A DNA stretch of 45,129 bases from T3Sed10-241 sp036796255 (GCA_036796255.1 DAIRDH010000025.1:1-45129); one strand, 5' to 3'. Positions 16,400 to 25,426 are shown, numbered from the stretch's first letter. Notes: generated from the sequence alone by a model not told the origin. Numbers and translations: made by a program.

Positions 16400-17815
16400 C
16401 TACCCCAATATCATCCCTGCAATAGCCGCTGACATCAATGAGGCCAATGTGCCTCCAAGCAGAGCCCTTAATCCATATTTGGACAAAAGCTGACGCCTTC
16501 CCGGTGCAAGTGATCCAATACCTCCTACCTGAATTCCGATACTTGCGAAATTTGCAAATCCGCAGAGCATATACGTGGATATCAAAATTGATTTTTGATT
16601 TATAAAACCTCCTTGATCAGGGCCCAGCGCCTGGTACTTGGCAAGGCTGGTGTAGCCCACAAATTCTGAAGCAATGATCTTCTCACCGAGAAGCTGCCCT
16701 GTGAGCGTAATATCTTCTGATGCCACACCGATAAGCCACATGAGCGGAGCAAAAGTGTAACCCAGAACAAATTGCAAAGAAAGCCCATCGTACTTGCCGC
16801 CAGTAGCACTAGCAATTACTCCATTGAGGTGGGTAAGCTCTCCAATCCAGCCAAATATGGAGTTAAACATGGCGATGAAAGCAAAAAATACCAGGAGCAT
16901 AGCCCCAACATTCAAAGCCAGGTTTAAACCTTCAGTGGTGCCTTGGGTCATGGCATCCAGGAGGTTGGTTCCTATTTTTTCTTTGGATACATTGACTTCC
17001 ATGTCAATCTCCTCTGTTTGAGGAACAAGAATTTTTGAAATAATCACTGCACCAGGGGCGGCCATGACAGAGGCAGCGAGCAGGTGCTTGGCAAATTCGC
17101 GGCGCAGCTCAGGGTCTTCCCCTCCCAGAAATCCAATGTAGGCCGCAAGTACTCCACCCGCTACAGTAGCCATACCACCTATCATTACCAGCAATATCTC
17201 TGACTTCGTCATGCGCTCGAGGTATGCCTTTACCAAAAGAGGCGACTCGGTTTGGCCCAAAAAAATGTTGCCTGCAACAGACAAGCTTTCCGCACCCGAA
17301 AGGCGCATGGCTTTGGTCATGAGCCATGCCAGTGCATACACGACCTTTTGAATGATTCCGAGGTAAAAAAGTACGCTGGTAAGCGCGGAGAAAAATAAAA
17401 TTGTGGGCAATATTTGAAAAGCAAATATGTACCCATATGTCTCTGTGTTCATTAAATCGCCAAGCAAGAACGTAGAGCCTGCCTTGGTGTAATCGAGCAC
17501 CTTCACGAAAATATCGCCAATGATGGCGAAAAACGATTGAATAAAAGGAACACCAAGTATTCCAATGGCCAGGGTGACCTGTATCGCCAGACCAATGGCC
17601 ACTACGCGCCAGGCAATGGCTTTGCGATTGGTGCTGAATAAATAGGCGATCCCAATAAGCGCTACCATGCCAACGAGGCCCCGAAAAAGCGATATCGCAT
17701 TAAACCCCTCCAGAGGATTTGTCGGAGTGTTTTCAACAGGTTGCCCATTCACATGACCCACCGCGCACAACAAAATTCCAGAAATTAAAACCAGTGGACG
17801 CAAACTTATTTTCAT
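16400..17815 (-). CDS. Concentrative nucleoside transporter (CNT/NupC family)
   Basis: This 471-residue inner-membrane permease imports nucleosides with Na+ or H+. The start at 17815 opens with a hydrophobic leader ending VNGQ (about residue 25), a feature of Bacteroidota CNT proteins that may be a cleaved signal peptide. The Nucleos_tra2_N, gate and C-terminal regions are all visible: SLSVAGNIFLGQTESPLLVKAYL (substrate-site GQTE), MIGGMATVAGGVLAAYIGF, and STYMLCGFANFASIGIQVGGIG. Nucleosides imported here would be substrates for the deoxynucleoside kinases in the same region. The gene converges with the DUF151 gene; no terminator hairpin is evident between them. Confidence 0.93.
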   Translation of the reverse strand: MKISLRPLVLISGILLCAVGHVNGQPVENTPTNPLEGFNAISLFRGLVGMVALIGIAYLFSTNRKAIAWRVVAIGLAIQVTLAIGILGVPFIQSFFAIIGDIFVKVLDYTKAGSTFLLGDLMNTETYGYIFAFQILPTILFFSALTSVLFYLGIIQKVVYALAWLMTKAMRLSGAESLSVAGNIFLGQTESPLLVKAYLERMTKSEILLVMIGGMATVAGGVLAAYIGFLGGEDPELRREFAKHLLAASVMAAPGAVIISKILVPQTEEIDMEVNVSKEKIGTNLLDAMTQGTTEGLNLALNVGAMLLVFFAFIAMFNSIFGWIGELTHLNGVIASATGGKYDGLSLQFVLGYTFAPLMWLIGVASEDITLTGQLLGEKIIASEFVGYTSLAKYQALGPDQGGFINQKSILISTYMLCGFANFASIGIQVGGIGSLAPGRRQLLSKYGLRALLGGTLASLMSAAIAGMILG

Positions 17816-18059
17816 TCCCAAATGAAGCAAATTTTATGATGTGCAGCGAATCTTCGCCAGCGTCATGATCTCCTCGTGTACAGTACTTTATAGGCAGATG
17901 ATCGCATTCGAATGGCGTTAAAGGTAGACATTAGCTCAAAATAGCCAAGCAGAATCATCATCCATCGGCACCAATCTTCACCGCTCGGCTCGATTCATTT
18001 TCGTTTAAAACCTGTGCATTTTTTCACTGTTCAGGAGTTTATTGGGCGGCTTGAATAAT

Positions 18060-18067
18060 TACCTTTG
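18060..18067 (+). promoter_or_regulatory. Probable thyA-folA promoter -7 element
   Basis: TACCTTTG matches TAnnTTTG exactly, 16 bases before the thyA ATG. The -33 region is degenerate (TTTATTG at 18038-18044). A short leader of about 10 bases is implied. Confidence 0.55.
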
Positions 18068-18083
18068 AAAAAAAGCAAAACGC

Positions 18084-18878
18084 ATGGAGCAATACCACAA
18101 CTTACTGAAGCACATTATGCAAAACGGCACCGACAAGGCCGATCGCACAGGCACAGGCACAAGAAGTGTTTTTGGTTACCAAATGCGCTTTGACCTCAGT
18201 GAAGGCTTTCCCCTGGTCACCACGAAAAAAGTGCACATGAAGAGCATCATTCACGAATTGCTGTGGTTCCTCCAAGGCGACACCAATATTGCCTACCTCA
18301 AGGAAAATGGGGTTAGCATCTGGAACGAATGGGCTGATGAAGACGGGGATTTGGGGCCAGTCTACGGGTATCAGTGGCGCAATTGGCCTTCGCCAAATGG
18401 TGGTAGCGTAGATCAGATTGAAAAGCTCATCCAACAAATCAAATCAAATCCCGACAGCCGTCGCTTGTTGGTGAGCGCCTGGAATCCCGCCATGGTCGAT
18501 GACATGGCATTGCCTCCATGCCATACCTTGTTTCAGTTTTATGTCGCTGATGGCAAATTAAGCTGTCAGCTATACCAGCGCAGCGCAGATACTTTTCTGG
18601 GTGTGCCTTTCAACATCGCCTCCTATGCCCTGCTCACCATGATGGTGGCACAAGTATGTGGTCTGGAACACGGTGATTTTGTCCACACCTTTGGCGACGC
18701 ACATATCTACCACAACCATTTTGAGCAGGTTTCCGAACAGCTCAGCCGCGAAGAGCGCTCGCTCCCAAAACTCAAAATCAACCCATCGGTCGAAGACATT
18801 TTTGGATTCAAGTTCGAAGATTTCGAACTTTTGGATTACCATCCACACCCCCATATTAAAGCCCCTGTTGCCATTTAA
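18084..18878 (+). CDS. thyA: Thymidylate synthase
   Basis: This 264-residue enzyme methylates dUMP to dTMP with methylenetetrahydrofolate, releasing dihydrofolate. The length equals that of the classical ThyA. The catalytic cysteine lies in LPPCHTLFQFYV (Cys146). The phosphate-binding arginines in DRTGTGTRS and SRRLLVSAWNP, the QLYQRSADTFLGVPFNIASYALL block and the C-terminal HIKAPVAI are intact. It ends one base before the start of folA, which recycles the dihydrofolate it produces. Confidence 0.98.
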   Translation: MEQYHNLLKHIMQNGTDKADRTGTGTRSVFGYQMRFDLSEGFPLVTTKKVHMKSIIHELLWFLQGDTNIAYLKENGVSIWNEWADEDGDLGPVYGYQWRNWPSPNGGSVDQIEKLIQQIKSNPDSRRLLVSAWNPAMVDDMALPPCHTLFQFYVADGKLSCQLYQRSADTFLGVPFNIASYALLTMMVAQVCGLEHGDFVHTFGDAHIYHNHFEQVSEQLSREERSLPKLKINPSVEDIFGFKFEDFELLDYHPHPHIKAPVAI

Positions 18879-18879
18879 C

Positions 18880-19395
18880 ATGAAAGTATCTATCATTGCC
18901 GCCGTGGCCGAAAATGGTGTAATCGGCAAGGACAACGACCTCGCCTGGCACTTGCCTGACGATATGGAATTTTTCAAAGCAACTACTCAGGGTAGAACTG
19001 TAATCATGGGCAGGCGCAACTATGAGTCTATTCCCCACAAATACCGCCCCCTGCCGAAAAGAACGAATATCGTCGTAACACGAAACGGAAAATACGATGC
19101 TCCAGGTTGCATTGTAGTTACGGGCATAGACCAGGCCCTTGAGGCAGCAAGGAGTGGGGGCGAGTCGCAAGCATTCATCATAGGTGGAGGCGAAATTTAC
19201 AAATTGTCGCTGGAGGAGAACATTGTTGATGATCTATACATTACCCATGTTCACCATCAGGTGGAAGGTGATACGCATTTCCCTGAAATCGATCAGAACA
19301 TTTGGAAAGGCGTGCTGATCAATGAACATCCTATTGACCTCAGGCATCAGTTTGCCTTTACCATCATGCACTACACAAGGATTTCCAGCGTTTAA
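18880..19395 (+). CDS. folA: Dihydrofolate reductase
   Basis: This 171-residue enzyme reduces dihydrofolate to tetrahydrofolate with NADPH. The frame is open much further upstream inside thyA, but the ATG at 18880, one base after the thyA stop, gives the canonical N terminus MKVSIIAAVAENGVIGKDN. Active-site features are the acidic residue in HLPDDMEFFK (Asp28), the NADPH-binding VIMGRRNYESIP, and the FIIGGGEIY loop. The tight thyA-folA arrangement couples production and reduction of dihydrofolate. Confidence 0.97.
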   Translation: MKVSIIAAVAENGVIGKDNDLAWHLPDDMEFFKATTQGRTVIMGRRNYESIPHKYRPLPKRTNIVVTRNGKYDAPGCIVVTGIDQALEAARSGGESQAFIIGGGEIYKLSLEENIVDDLYITHVHHQVEGDTHFPEIDQNIWKGVLINEHPIDLRHQFAFTIMHYTRISSV

Positions 19396-19494
19396 AGGTC
19401 TGTCAACCGCAGCGAATATTTCCTACATATTAACTTTTAAAAAAAGATGTAGCGACATTGTATTTCGTGAGACTATTTGGCTATTTTTAACGTC

Positions 19495-20085
19495 GTGAAA
19501 AATCAAAAATTCCATACCTACCTTCTGGGAGCATCCTCGTTGCTGGTGATCGTTGCTTTGAGCATAACCTTCTCAGGTATAACGCAAAACAATCGATGCG
19601 ATAATTATTTAATCGACATCAATCAAGAGCCATCTAAATCAGAATGCGCTAACGCAAATGTTCCGAATCAGGTAAAATTGGTCGACACGGGCCACCATTG
19701 TTCAATCAAAAACGATAATAATACGGCTATAGCCAAAAACCAAAGCCCAGAGACCGCCTTTACAAAAGTAAAATCATCAGATGTCATCACTTCATATTCA
19801 GTTGACAATCAATCCGTAAAGCACCACAAAGCGAATTCTTCGCTCAATGTAATGCTAGAAACCTATTCCATTCGCAAATTGGAAGGCCAGACAAGGAATG
19901 GAATGAACATCACTGGTTTCGAGTTTACAGTTGAAACTTTTCAAGGCAGCATTCAACATTTGCCTGCTTCCCCTTTTTCTGTAGAGTCAAATGAGCCTGC
20001 AACTTCTCATAGCAGCGCTCCTGTCCGCGAGATTTCCCGATGGAACATCATTGAACGCTGGCGTGCATTCAAGCGCAGCGTTTAA
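19495..20085 (+). CDS. Protein of unknown function with one N-terminal membrane segment
   Basis: I do not recognise this 196-residue protein. The frame has no ATG near its beginning; the likely start is GTG at 19495 (or TTG at 19477), giving a basic N terminus followed by one hydrophobic segment (about residues 10-30, LLGASSLLVIVALSITFSG). The rest is polar, rich in Asn, Ser and Lys with a few Cys, probably extracytoplasmic and poorly structured, and ends in a basic patch (WRAFKRSV). Composition is more AT-rich than the neighbours. It sits alone between folA and the PIG-L operon. It may be lineage-specific; a chance open frame is also possible. Confidence 0.5.
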   Translation: MKNQKFHTYLLGASSLLVIVALSITFSGITQNNRCDNYLIDINQEPSKSECANANVPNQVKLVDTGHHCSIKNDNNTAIAKNQSPETAFTKVKSSDVITSYSVDNQSVKHHKANSSLNVMLETYSIRKLEGQTRNGMNITGFEFTVETFQGSIQHLPASPFSVESNEPATSHSSAPVREISRWNIIERWRAFKRSV

Positions 20086-20150
20086 GCTTCAGGTCTCCTC
20101 AGGTTTACCGTTGATTGTAATTCGAGAGCAAGTAACTCCTGTTTAAGGGT

Positions 20151-20158
20151 TATATTTG
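20151..20158 (+). promoter_or_regulatory. Probable promoter -7 element of the PIG-L operon
   Basis: TATATTTG matches TAnnTTTG exactly. Transcription would start near 20165, so the start codon is best placed at 20179 or 20182 rather than the TTG at 20164 or the ATG at 20170. No TTTG is seen at -33. Confidence 0.5.
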
Positions 20159-20181
20159 CCAATTTGGCAATGGAATTTATG

Positions 20182-22692
20182 ATGAAACTTTCTCACTTTT
20201 TTACCACAATTTTACTTTTTGCGGCAAGCCTGGCTTATGGCCAATTTCCTGAAGCATACCCGGCTTCACGCATTTACCACGACTTTCTTAAAGCCAATGA
20301 ACTGGGCTCCATTCTGTACATTGCAGCCCATCCTGACGATGAAAACACCCGCTTGATTTCATACTTTGAAAATGAAATCCTGGCGCGTACCGCCTATCTC
20401 TCATTGACCCGCGGAGACGGAGGCCAAAATCTCATAGGCACGGAAATTGGTGCCGCCATCGGGGTATTGAGAACCCAGGAACTCCTTGCCGCCCGGCGCA
20501 TTGACGGGGGGGAGCAATACTTCACCAGAGCTGTAGATTTCGGCTATTCAAAATCCTCGCTTGAAACACTTGAGAATTGGGGCGAAGAAGAAGTGCTCGC
20601 TGATGTGGTATGGGTGATTCGCAACTTCAGGCCAGATGCAATTGTAACACGATTCCCTCCAACGAATTACGCAGGTCACGGTCACCACGAAGCAAGCGCA
20701 TTACTTGCAGAACAAGCAATGGAAGCTGCTGGCGACCCAAATCGTTTTGTGGATCAACTTGAATATGTCGAGCCATGGCAACCCAAACGACTATACTTCA
20801 ATACCAGCTCATGGTGGAACAAGGATCTCGCTGAAAGGGCCCGTGACAATGACAACTTTCTTCGTGTAAATGTGGGTGAATACAACACATTGCTGGGTGA
20901 AACGGCTGCGCGCATCGCCTCAAGGAGCAGAAGCCAACATCAAAGCCAGGGATTTGGTACCGATGTGTATTACGGCCTCAACATCGAGTACATGGAGTAT
21001 GTAACCGGTGTAAAGGCTGATCCATCAAAAGGCATCCTGGATGGTGTGGAAACGGATTGGCAACGTATTGATGCCGCTGATGTAGGCAAAATCATGCAGA
21101 AAGCCATTGGTGGATTTGACCTTGCTGATCCATCTGCATCTGCGCCGCTGGTAATAGAAGCATTGAAAATGCTGGAACAAAAGGACAGCAGCCCGATGCG
21201 CAATTATAAAATAGAGGAGCTTCAAAAATTGCTTTTAAAACTGACCGGGACTTTTGCAGAAGCCGTTTGTGATGAAAATCTTTACACGCCGGGTGATGTA
21301 GTTTTTACCAAAATAAACCTCCTGCATCAGCACAATGGTGAAATTCAATTACAGAGACTTCAGTCAAATAAAACGATTCAAGATGAATCGGTTGTTTTGC
21401 CGAAAGGGGACCTATACACAGTTGAGCTGCCTGTTAAAGTATCACCTGATGCAAATTACAGCAACCACTATTGGCTGCGAAAACCATATAATTTCTTGTT
21501 TGAAGTACCCAATTTGAATGAGCTCGGCAAGGCTGAAAATGCGCCCGCTTTGAGTGTTTCGGTTGACATTCTCGTCGATAGCTACGCATTTCAATTTGAG
21601 ATTCCCGTTGTAAACAAAACGGTTGATCCAGTAAAAGCAGTACTGTACAAACCCATGAATATTGTACCTGAAGTTACCTTTAGCTTTGCTGAAAATGTGA
21701 TCGTGAGCACAGGTCAAGGAAATGAAAAAGCTATACTGTATGCCACCAATCACCGCGACTCTGTTGAAGGCGAATTGAGCCTTTCTATGCCAAAGGGCTG
21801 GACCTCGCAACCCTCAAGCATCGCATATGTGGCAATGAAAAAAGGCAGTGTGCAGCGTTTCGAATTCGATCTTATCCCGGGTAAGAATGCCAACAGTGGA
21901 CCCATCGACATCTCATTTTTGCCGAAAGGCGATAAAAATCCATGGCAGCAAACTTGGAATGTAAGTGAAATCGCTTACGACCATATTCCCGATCAATTGT
22001 TTATGCAGCCAGCATCAATTCGGCTGCAAAGTATAGCCCTCAATAAAGGCAAGGTGTCGCAAATAGGCTATATCGAAGGGCCTGGCGATGACGTGGCGAA
22101 ATACCTGAAAGCGGCTGGATATGAAGTCACTACACTCAGCGCTAATGACGTGCAAGCCGGGCAGCTCTCAAACTACGGGGCTATTCTCAGCGGTATTCGC
22201 GCGTACAACACCCGTGAAGACCTCTCATTTCTCAATGACAAAATCAACGCCTATGTGGCTGCGGGCGGCACCTACATTGTACAATACAATACTTCCCACA
22301 GGCTCAAATCGGAGCAAATCGGACCCTACAAATTTACACTCGGTCGTGAAAGGGTAACGGACGAGAGCGCTTCGGTGAACTTCTTGCAACCAGAACATCC
22401 TGTGATGAACTACCCCAATACCCTTGGCCCCGATGATTTTGAGCATTGGGTGCAAGAGAGGGGATTGTACTTCGCCAGTGAGTGGGATGCGGCTTTCACT
22501 CCTATCCTGGGTTGGAGTGATCCCGGTGAACCGGAGCGCAAGGGAGGGCTTATCGTAGCGCCTTACGGCAAAGGGTACTTCGTATATACCGGCATTTCCT
22601 TTTTCAGGCAACTCCCAGCCGGCGTTCCCGGTGCTTACCGCTTGCTAAGCAACATCATGAACCTCAAAAGTGAAGTCCCCGAGAAGCCATGA
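20182..22692 (+). CDS. Exported PIG-L family deacetylase with C-terminal ThuA/GATase-like domain
   Basis: The protein has 836 residues. The chosen ATG (an adjacent ATG at 20179 is equally possible) gives a clean signal peptide, MKLSHFFTTILLFAASLAYG. Residues about 40-280 form a PIG-L/LmbE deacetylase domain with AHPDDE (49-54) and GHGHHEAS (165-172), which supply the zinc ligands (His50, Asp53, His169); such enzymes remove N-acetyl groups from amino sugars. The middle is beta-rich. From about residue 625 the sequence (VSQIGYIEGPGDDVAKYLKAAGYEVTTL, YGAILSGIRAYNT, YVAAGGTYIVQYNTS) resembles the ThuA/class I glutamine-amidotransferase-like fold. It probably acts in the periplasm on sugar substrates. 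The stop codon overlaps the next start (ATGA), leading into a mini membrane protein and a symporter. Confidence 0.88.
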   Translation: MKLSHFFTTILLFAASLAYGQFPEAYPASRIYHDFLKANELGSILYIAAHPDDENTRLISYFENEILARTAYLSLTRGDGGQNLIGTEIGAAIGVLRTQELLAARRIDGGEQYFTRAVDFGYSKSSLETLENWGEEEVLADVVWVIRNFRPDAIVTRFPPTNYAGHGHHEASALLAEQAMEAAGDPNRFVDQLEYVEPWQPKRLYFNTSSWWNKDLAERARDNDNFLRVNVGEYNTLLGETAARIASRSRSQHQSQGFGTDVYYGLNIEYMEYVTGVKADPSKGILDGVETDWQRIDAADVGKIMQKAIGGFDLADPSASAPLVIEALKMLEQKDSSPMRNYKIEELQKLLLKLTGTFAEAVCDENLYTPGDVVFTKINLLHQHNGEIQLQRLQSNKTIQDESVVLPKGDLYTVELPVKVSPDANYSNHYWLRKPYNFLFEVPNLNELGKAENAPALSVSVDILVDSYAFQFEIPVVNKTVDPVKAVLYKPMNIVPEVTFSFAENVIVSTGQGNEKAILYATNHRDSVEGELSLSMPKGWTSQPSSIAYVAMKKGSVQRFEFDLIPGKNANSGPIDISFLPKGDKNPWQQTWNVSEIAYDHIPDQLFMQPASIRLQSIALNKGKVSQIGYIEGPGDDVAKYLKAAGYEVTTLSANDVQAGQLSNYGAILSGIRAYNTREDLSFLNDKINAYVAAGGTYIVQYNTSHRLKSEQIGPYKFTLGRERVTDESASVNFLQPEHPVMNYPNTLGPDDFEHWVQERGLYFASEWDAAFTPILGWSDPGEPERKGGLIVAPYGKGYFVYTGISFFRQLPAGVPGAYRLLSNIMNLKSEVPEKP

Positions 22693-22823
22693 TGGAGGAA
22701 GTCGAAAAACCTGAAGTGCCTGCCGACGACCTTACCAACTGGCGACGCGTATACCTTTACGTTGCCTTGAGCCTCGTAGCGGTGTGCCTCCTGATGTACG
22801 CATTTACCTATTGGTTACAATGA
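22689..22823 (+). CDS. Small single-span membrane protein (44 residues) between PIG-L and symporter
   Basis: This reading frame has 44 codons. It starts with a double ATG whose first A overlaps the PIG-L stop (ATGA) and ends in a TGA that overlaps the symporter ATG (also ATGA). The product begins with an acidic segment (MMEEVEKPEVPADDLTNW), then RR, then one membrane helix (about residues 21-40, VYLYVALSLVAVCLLMYAFT) and ends YWLQ. The arginines before the helix predict an N-in orientation. The exact double overlap and clean helix argue for a real, translationally coupled gene, perhaps an accessory subunit of the symporter. No family is known to me. Confidence 0.75.
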   Translation: MMEEVEKPEVPADDLTNWRRVYLYVALSLVAVCLLMYAFTYWLQ

Positions 22824-24514
22824 GCAATGTAGACTACATTGTAATGTGTAGCACGCTGCTTATCATTGTGGTATACGGCGTGTACAAAACCAGGCAGAGC
22901 AGCGGCATACAAGGATACCTTCTCGGCGACAAGCAATTGAAGTGGGGCACCATAGGCCTATCGGTAATGGCAACTCAGGCCAGTGCCATTACCTTCCTGA
23001 GCACGCCTGGCCTTGCATTTGACTCCGGGATGGCCTTTGTTCAAAATTACCTCGGACTGCCCCTGGCACTGATTGTGGTCTCAGCCGTATTCATTCCTAT
23101 ATACTACCGCCTCAACGTATTCACCGCATACGAATACCTTGAGCAGCGCTTTGACTTGAAGTGTAGGCTCCTGGCAGCATTCATATTCCTCATACAGCGC
23201 GGACTGGCAGCTGGAATCACGATTTATGCGCCAGCCATAGTGCTTTCGTCGGTACTCAAGTGGAACCTGACCATAACCATACTGGTGGTAGGTGTGCTTG
23301 TGATCATTTACACTGTTTCTGGAGGTACGCGTGCGGTAAGCTTAACGCAAAAATGGCAGATGAGCATCATCCTCATTGGCATGGGAATCGCCTTCACTAC
23401 CATCATTTACAATTTGCCGGAAGGCGTAGGCTTTGTCAATGGCTTAAAACTTGCGGGCAAAATGGGCAAGACAGATGCCATCAATTTTAGCTTCGATCTG
23501 AGCGAGCGCTATACATTCTGGTCGGGAATTACGGGTGGGTTTTTTCTGGCACTGGCCTACTTTGGTACAGACCAATCGCAGGTGCAGCGATACCTTGGCG
23601 GAAAATCATTGAGAGAAAGCAGAATGGGTCTCATATTCAATGCAGTACTAAAAATCCCGATGCAGTTTTTCATCCTGCTTACCGGGGTGATGGTATTTGT
23701 GTTTTTCCAATTCGAAAGGCATGATATACTTTTTGACACCACGTCGTTGGAGTTGGTGGAGACCACTGGATCGGCACCGGAACTCGAGGAACTGCGCAGC
23801 CTGCATTATGAAAACCATGACCGAAAGCAAGCCGCTGCATTGGCTTTGATTCAATCGTTTGAGAATGATGACCAGGCAGGTATTGAATCCAATACTATGC
23901 AAATGCGCTCCTTAGAACAAGAATCGAAAGACCTACGCAACGATGCCAAGGCCATGGTGATCAGTGAATTCCCAAAGAATACCCAAAGAGATTCTGATTA
24001 CGTATTTATCAGCTACGTACTGGGCTTTATGCCGATAGGATTGATTGGCTTGTTGATCGCCGTGATCCTCTCAGCGGCAATGTCGAGCACTGCCGGTGAG
24101 CTCAATGCACTGGGCTCTACCACTTCTGTTGACTTTTACAAACGGCTGATCAAGCCCGAAGCCTCTGAGCAACATTATGTGTTAGCATCTAAGGTTCTCA
24201 CAGCGTTCTGGGGCTTGGTGGCACTTGCTTTTGCCCTCACGGCCGACCTTTTTGAAAACCTCATTGAGGCAGTAAACATTCTGGGCAGCATCTTTTACGG
24301 CACAGTGCTCGGAATCTTTACCACCGCTTTCTTTATCAAATGGGTGCGCTCATGGGCTGTTTTTGCAGCGGCGCTCGTTGCCCAGCTTGTGGTAATCCTC
24401 GTTTTTGTGTTCAAATCTGACGAGGTGTCCTACCTGCTCTTCAACGTAATCGGTTGCGGACTTGTGATGATTCTCTCCATGGTATTTTCTGCCTTTGCAA
24501 AAGAGAAGGCATAA
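22820..24514 (+). CDS. Sodium:solute symporter (SSS family)
   Basis: The protein has 564 residues from the ATG at 22820, which overlaps the stop of the mini-protein; an upstream GTG at 22784 is less likely. It has about 13 hydrophobic segments with family motifs GDKQLKWGTIGLSVMATQASAITFLSTPG near the start, YTVSGGTRAVSLTQKWQ and AVILSAAMSSTAGELNALGSTTSVDFYKR (Na+-site region). A polar, glutamate-rich stretch of about 95 residues (about 300-395) is inserted between two membrane segments; it looks helical and is absent from short SSS members. Coupling to the PIG-L protein suggests uptake of a sugar or amino-sugar derivative made outside the membrane. Substrate is inferred from context only. Confidence 0.9.
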   Translation: MSNVDYIVMCSTLLIIVVYGVYKTRQSSGIQGYLLGDKQLKWGTIGLSVMATQASAITFLSTPGLAFDSGMAFVQNYLGLPLALIVVSAVFIPIYYRLNVFTAYEYLEQRFDLKCRLLAAFIFLIQRGLAAGITIYAPAIVLSSVLKWNLTITILVVGVLVIIYTVSGGTRAVSLTQKWQMSIILIGMGIAFTTIIYNLPEGVGFVNGLKLAGKMGKTDAINFSFDLSERYTFWSGITGGFFLALAYFGTDQSQVQRYLGGKSLRESRMGLIFNAVLKIPMQFFILLTGVMVFVFFQFERHDILFDTTSLELVETTGSAPELEELRSLHYENHDRKQAAALALIQSFENDDQAGIESNTMQMRSLEQESKDLRNDAKAMVISEFPKNTQRDSDYVFISYVLGFMPIGLIGLLIAVILSAAMSSTAGELNALGSTTSVDFYKRLIKPEASEQHYVLASKVLTAFWGLVALAFALTADLFENLIEAVNILGSIFYGTVLGIFTTAFFIKWVRSWAVFAAALVAQLVVILVFVFKSDEVSYLLFNVIGCGLVMILSMVFSAFAKEKA

Positions 24515-24515
24515 A

Positions 24516-24539
24516 AAAAGCCCTCCGAAGAGGGCTTTT
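24516..24539 (-). terminator. Bidirectional intrinsic terminator between symporter and clp operon
   Basis: Ten-base perfect arms (AAAAGCCCTC and GAGGGCTTTT) enclose a CGAA tetraloop. The T run is longer on the minus strand (seven) than on the plus strand (four), so it should stop the DUF2911 end of the tig-clp operon best, and also the PIG-L operon. Confidence 0.88.
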
Positions 24540-24556
24540 ACAATGATTCAAAAATC

Positions 24557-25405
24557 TTATTTCTTTTTGCCTTTGATCTCAGCAAGCAAATTTTCATTCA
24601 TTACGATGTAGGGGCCGTAGTCGGCCTCTTTAGAAAGGGCCAAAGACCTTTCAGCAGTTTTGGTAGCATTGGCTTTGTCACCGTTGGCATGGTATGCGCG
24701 CGCAAGGGTGTGCACGTTCCAGAACTTTTCGCTCATCTCGGTAGACTTCTTGGCCCATTCCAGTGCCTTGGCATTGTCTACATTGGCATCCAGGTAATAA
24801 CGCGCTGCTTCATTATAAAAGCTGTACTGCCCTTCAAATTCTTTGAGACGCTTATCGATATTGGCCTTGGCCAGTTCTACAGTTGCAACTTTAACTGGAA
24901 CAGCAAAGCTATGATTACCCCAGGCCCATGTGATGTGGGCGCTCTCATCAGTCATGTTCTCAATGCTGAAACGCATACGCTCCACGCTCTCGCCGGTCTT
25001 CTGCATTTTAACGGAAGTCTTCACAACATTCAGACTTTCATCATAGCTGCCCGTACCGCCCTGATTGGCATTAGAGTTCAGGATGAACTCAACGCTTTCA
25101 GCAGTCGGGATGGTGAAAATAGCGTAGCTGCCCGCCTTCACTTCTTTTCCATCGATGCTGACATCGTTGCTGAAAGTGATTTTGGAGGCCATATTCGCAC
25201 CTGTCCGCCAAAGCTCACCCGAAGGGACGAATTGTGCAGTTAGGATTTCACGGCCATTCAAAGCAGGCCGGCTATACTCAATTTCGACTTCTGTAAGGCC
25301 TACCATTTGCATGGTTCGCGCCATAGGGCTGGGAGCTGGCACCAATTGCGCCTGGCCGGCAATAGAGGCTGCCATCATTGCTGTGGCAAAAAAGAACTTC
25401 TTCAT
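24557..25405 (-). CDS. DUF2911 family exported protein
   Basis: This 282-residue protein starts with a signal peptide (MKKFFFATAMMAASIAGQAQ). Residues about 20-165 match DUF2911 (VEIEYSRPALNGREI, GELWRTGANMASKITFSNDV, GKEVKAGSYAIFTIPT), a beta-rich Bacteroidota family of unknown function. The C-terminal 110 residues are helical and TPR-like (DNAKALEWAKKSTEMSEKFWNVHTLARAYHANGDKANATKTAERSL). It starts 21 bases after the clpX stop, so it is probably the last gene of the tig-clpP-clpX transcript, though it acts outside the cytoplasm. Confidence 0.88.
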   Translation of the reverse strand: MKKFFFATAMMAASIAGQAQLVPAPSPMARTMQMVGLTEVEIEYSRPALNGREILTAQFVPSGELWRTGANMASKITFSNDVSIDGKEVKAGSYAIFTIPTAESVEFILNSNANQGGTGSYDESLNVVKTSVKMQKTGESVERMRFSIENMTDESAHITWAWGNHSFAVPVKVATVELAKANIDKRLKEFEGQYSFYNEAARYYLDANVDNAKALEWAKKSTEMSEKFWNVHTLARAYHANGDKANATKTAERSLALSKEADYGPYIVMNENLLAEIKGKKK

Positions 25406-25426
25406 AGGGTTTATTTGGATTTGGGT

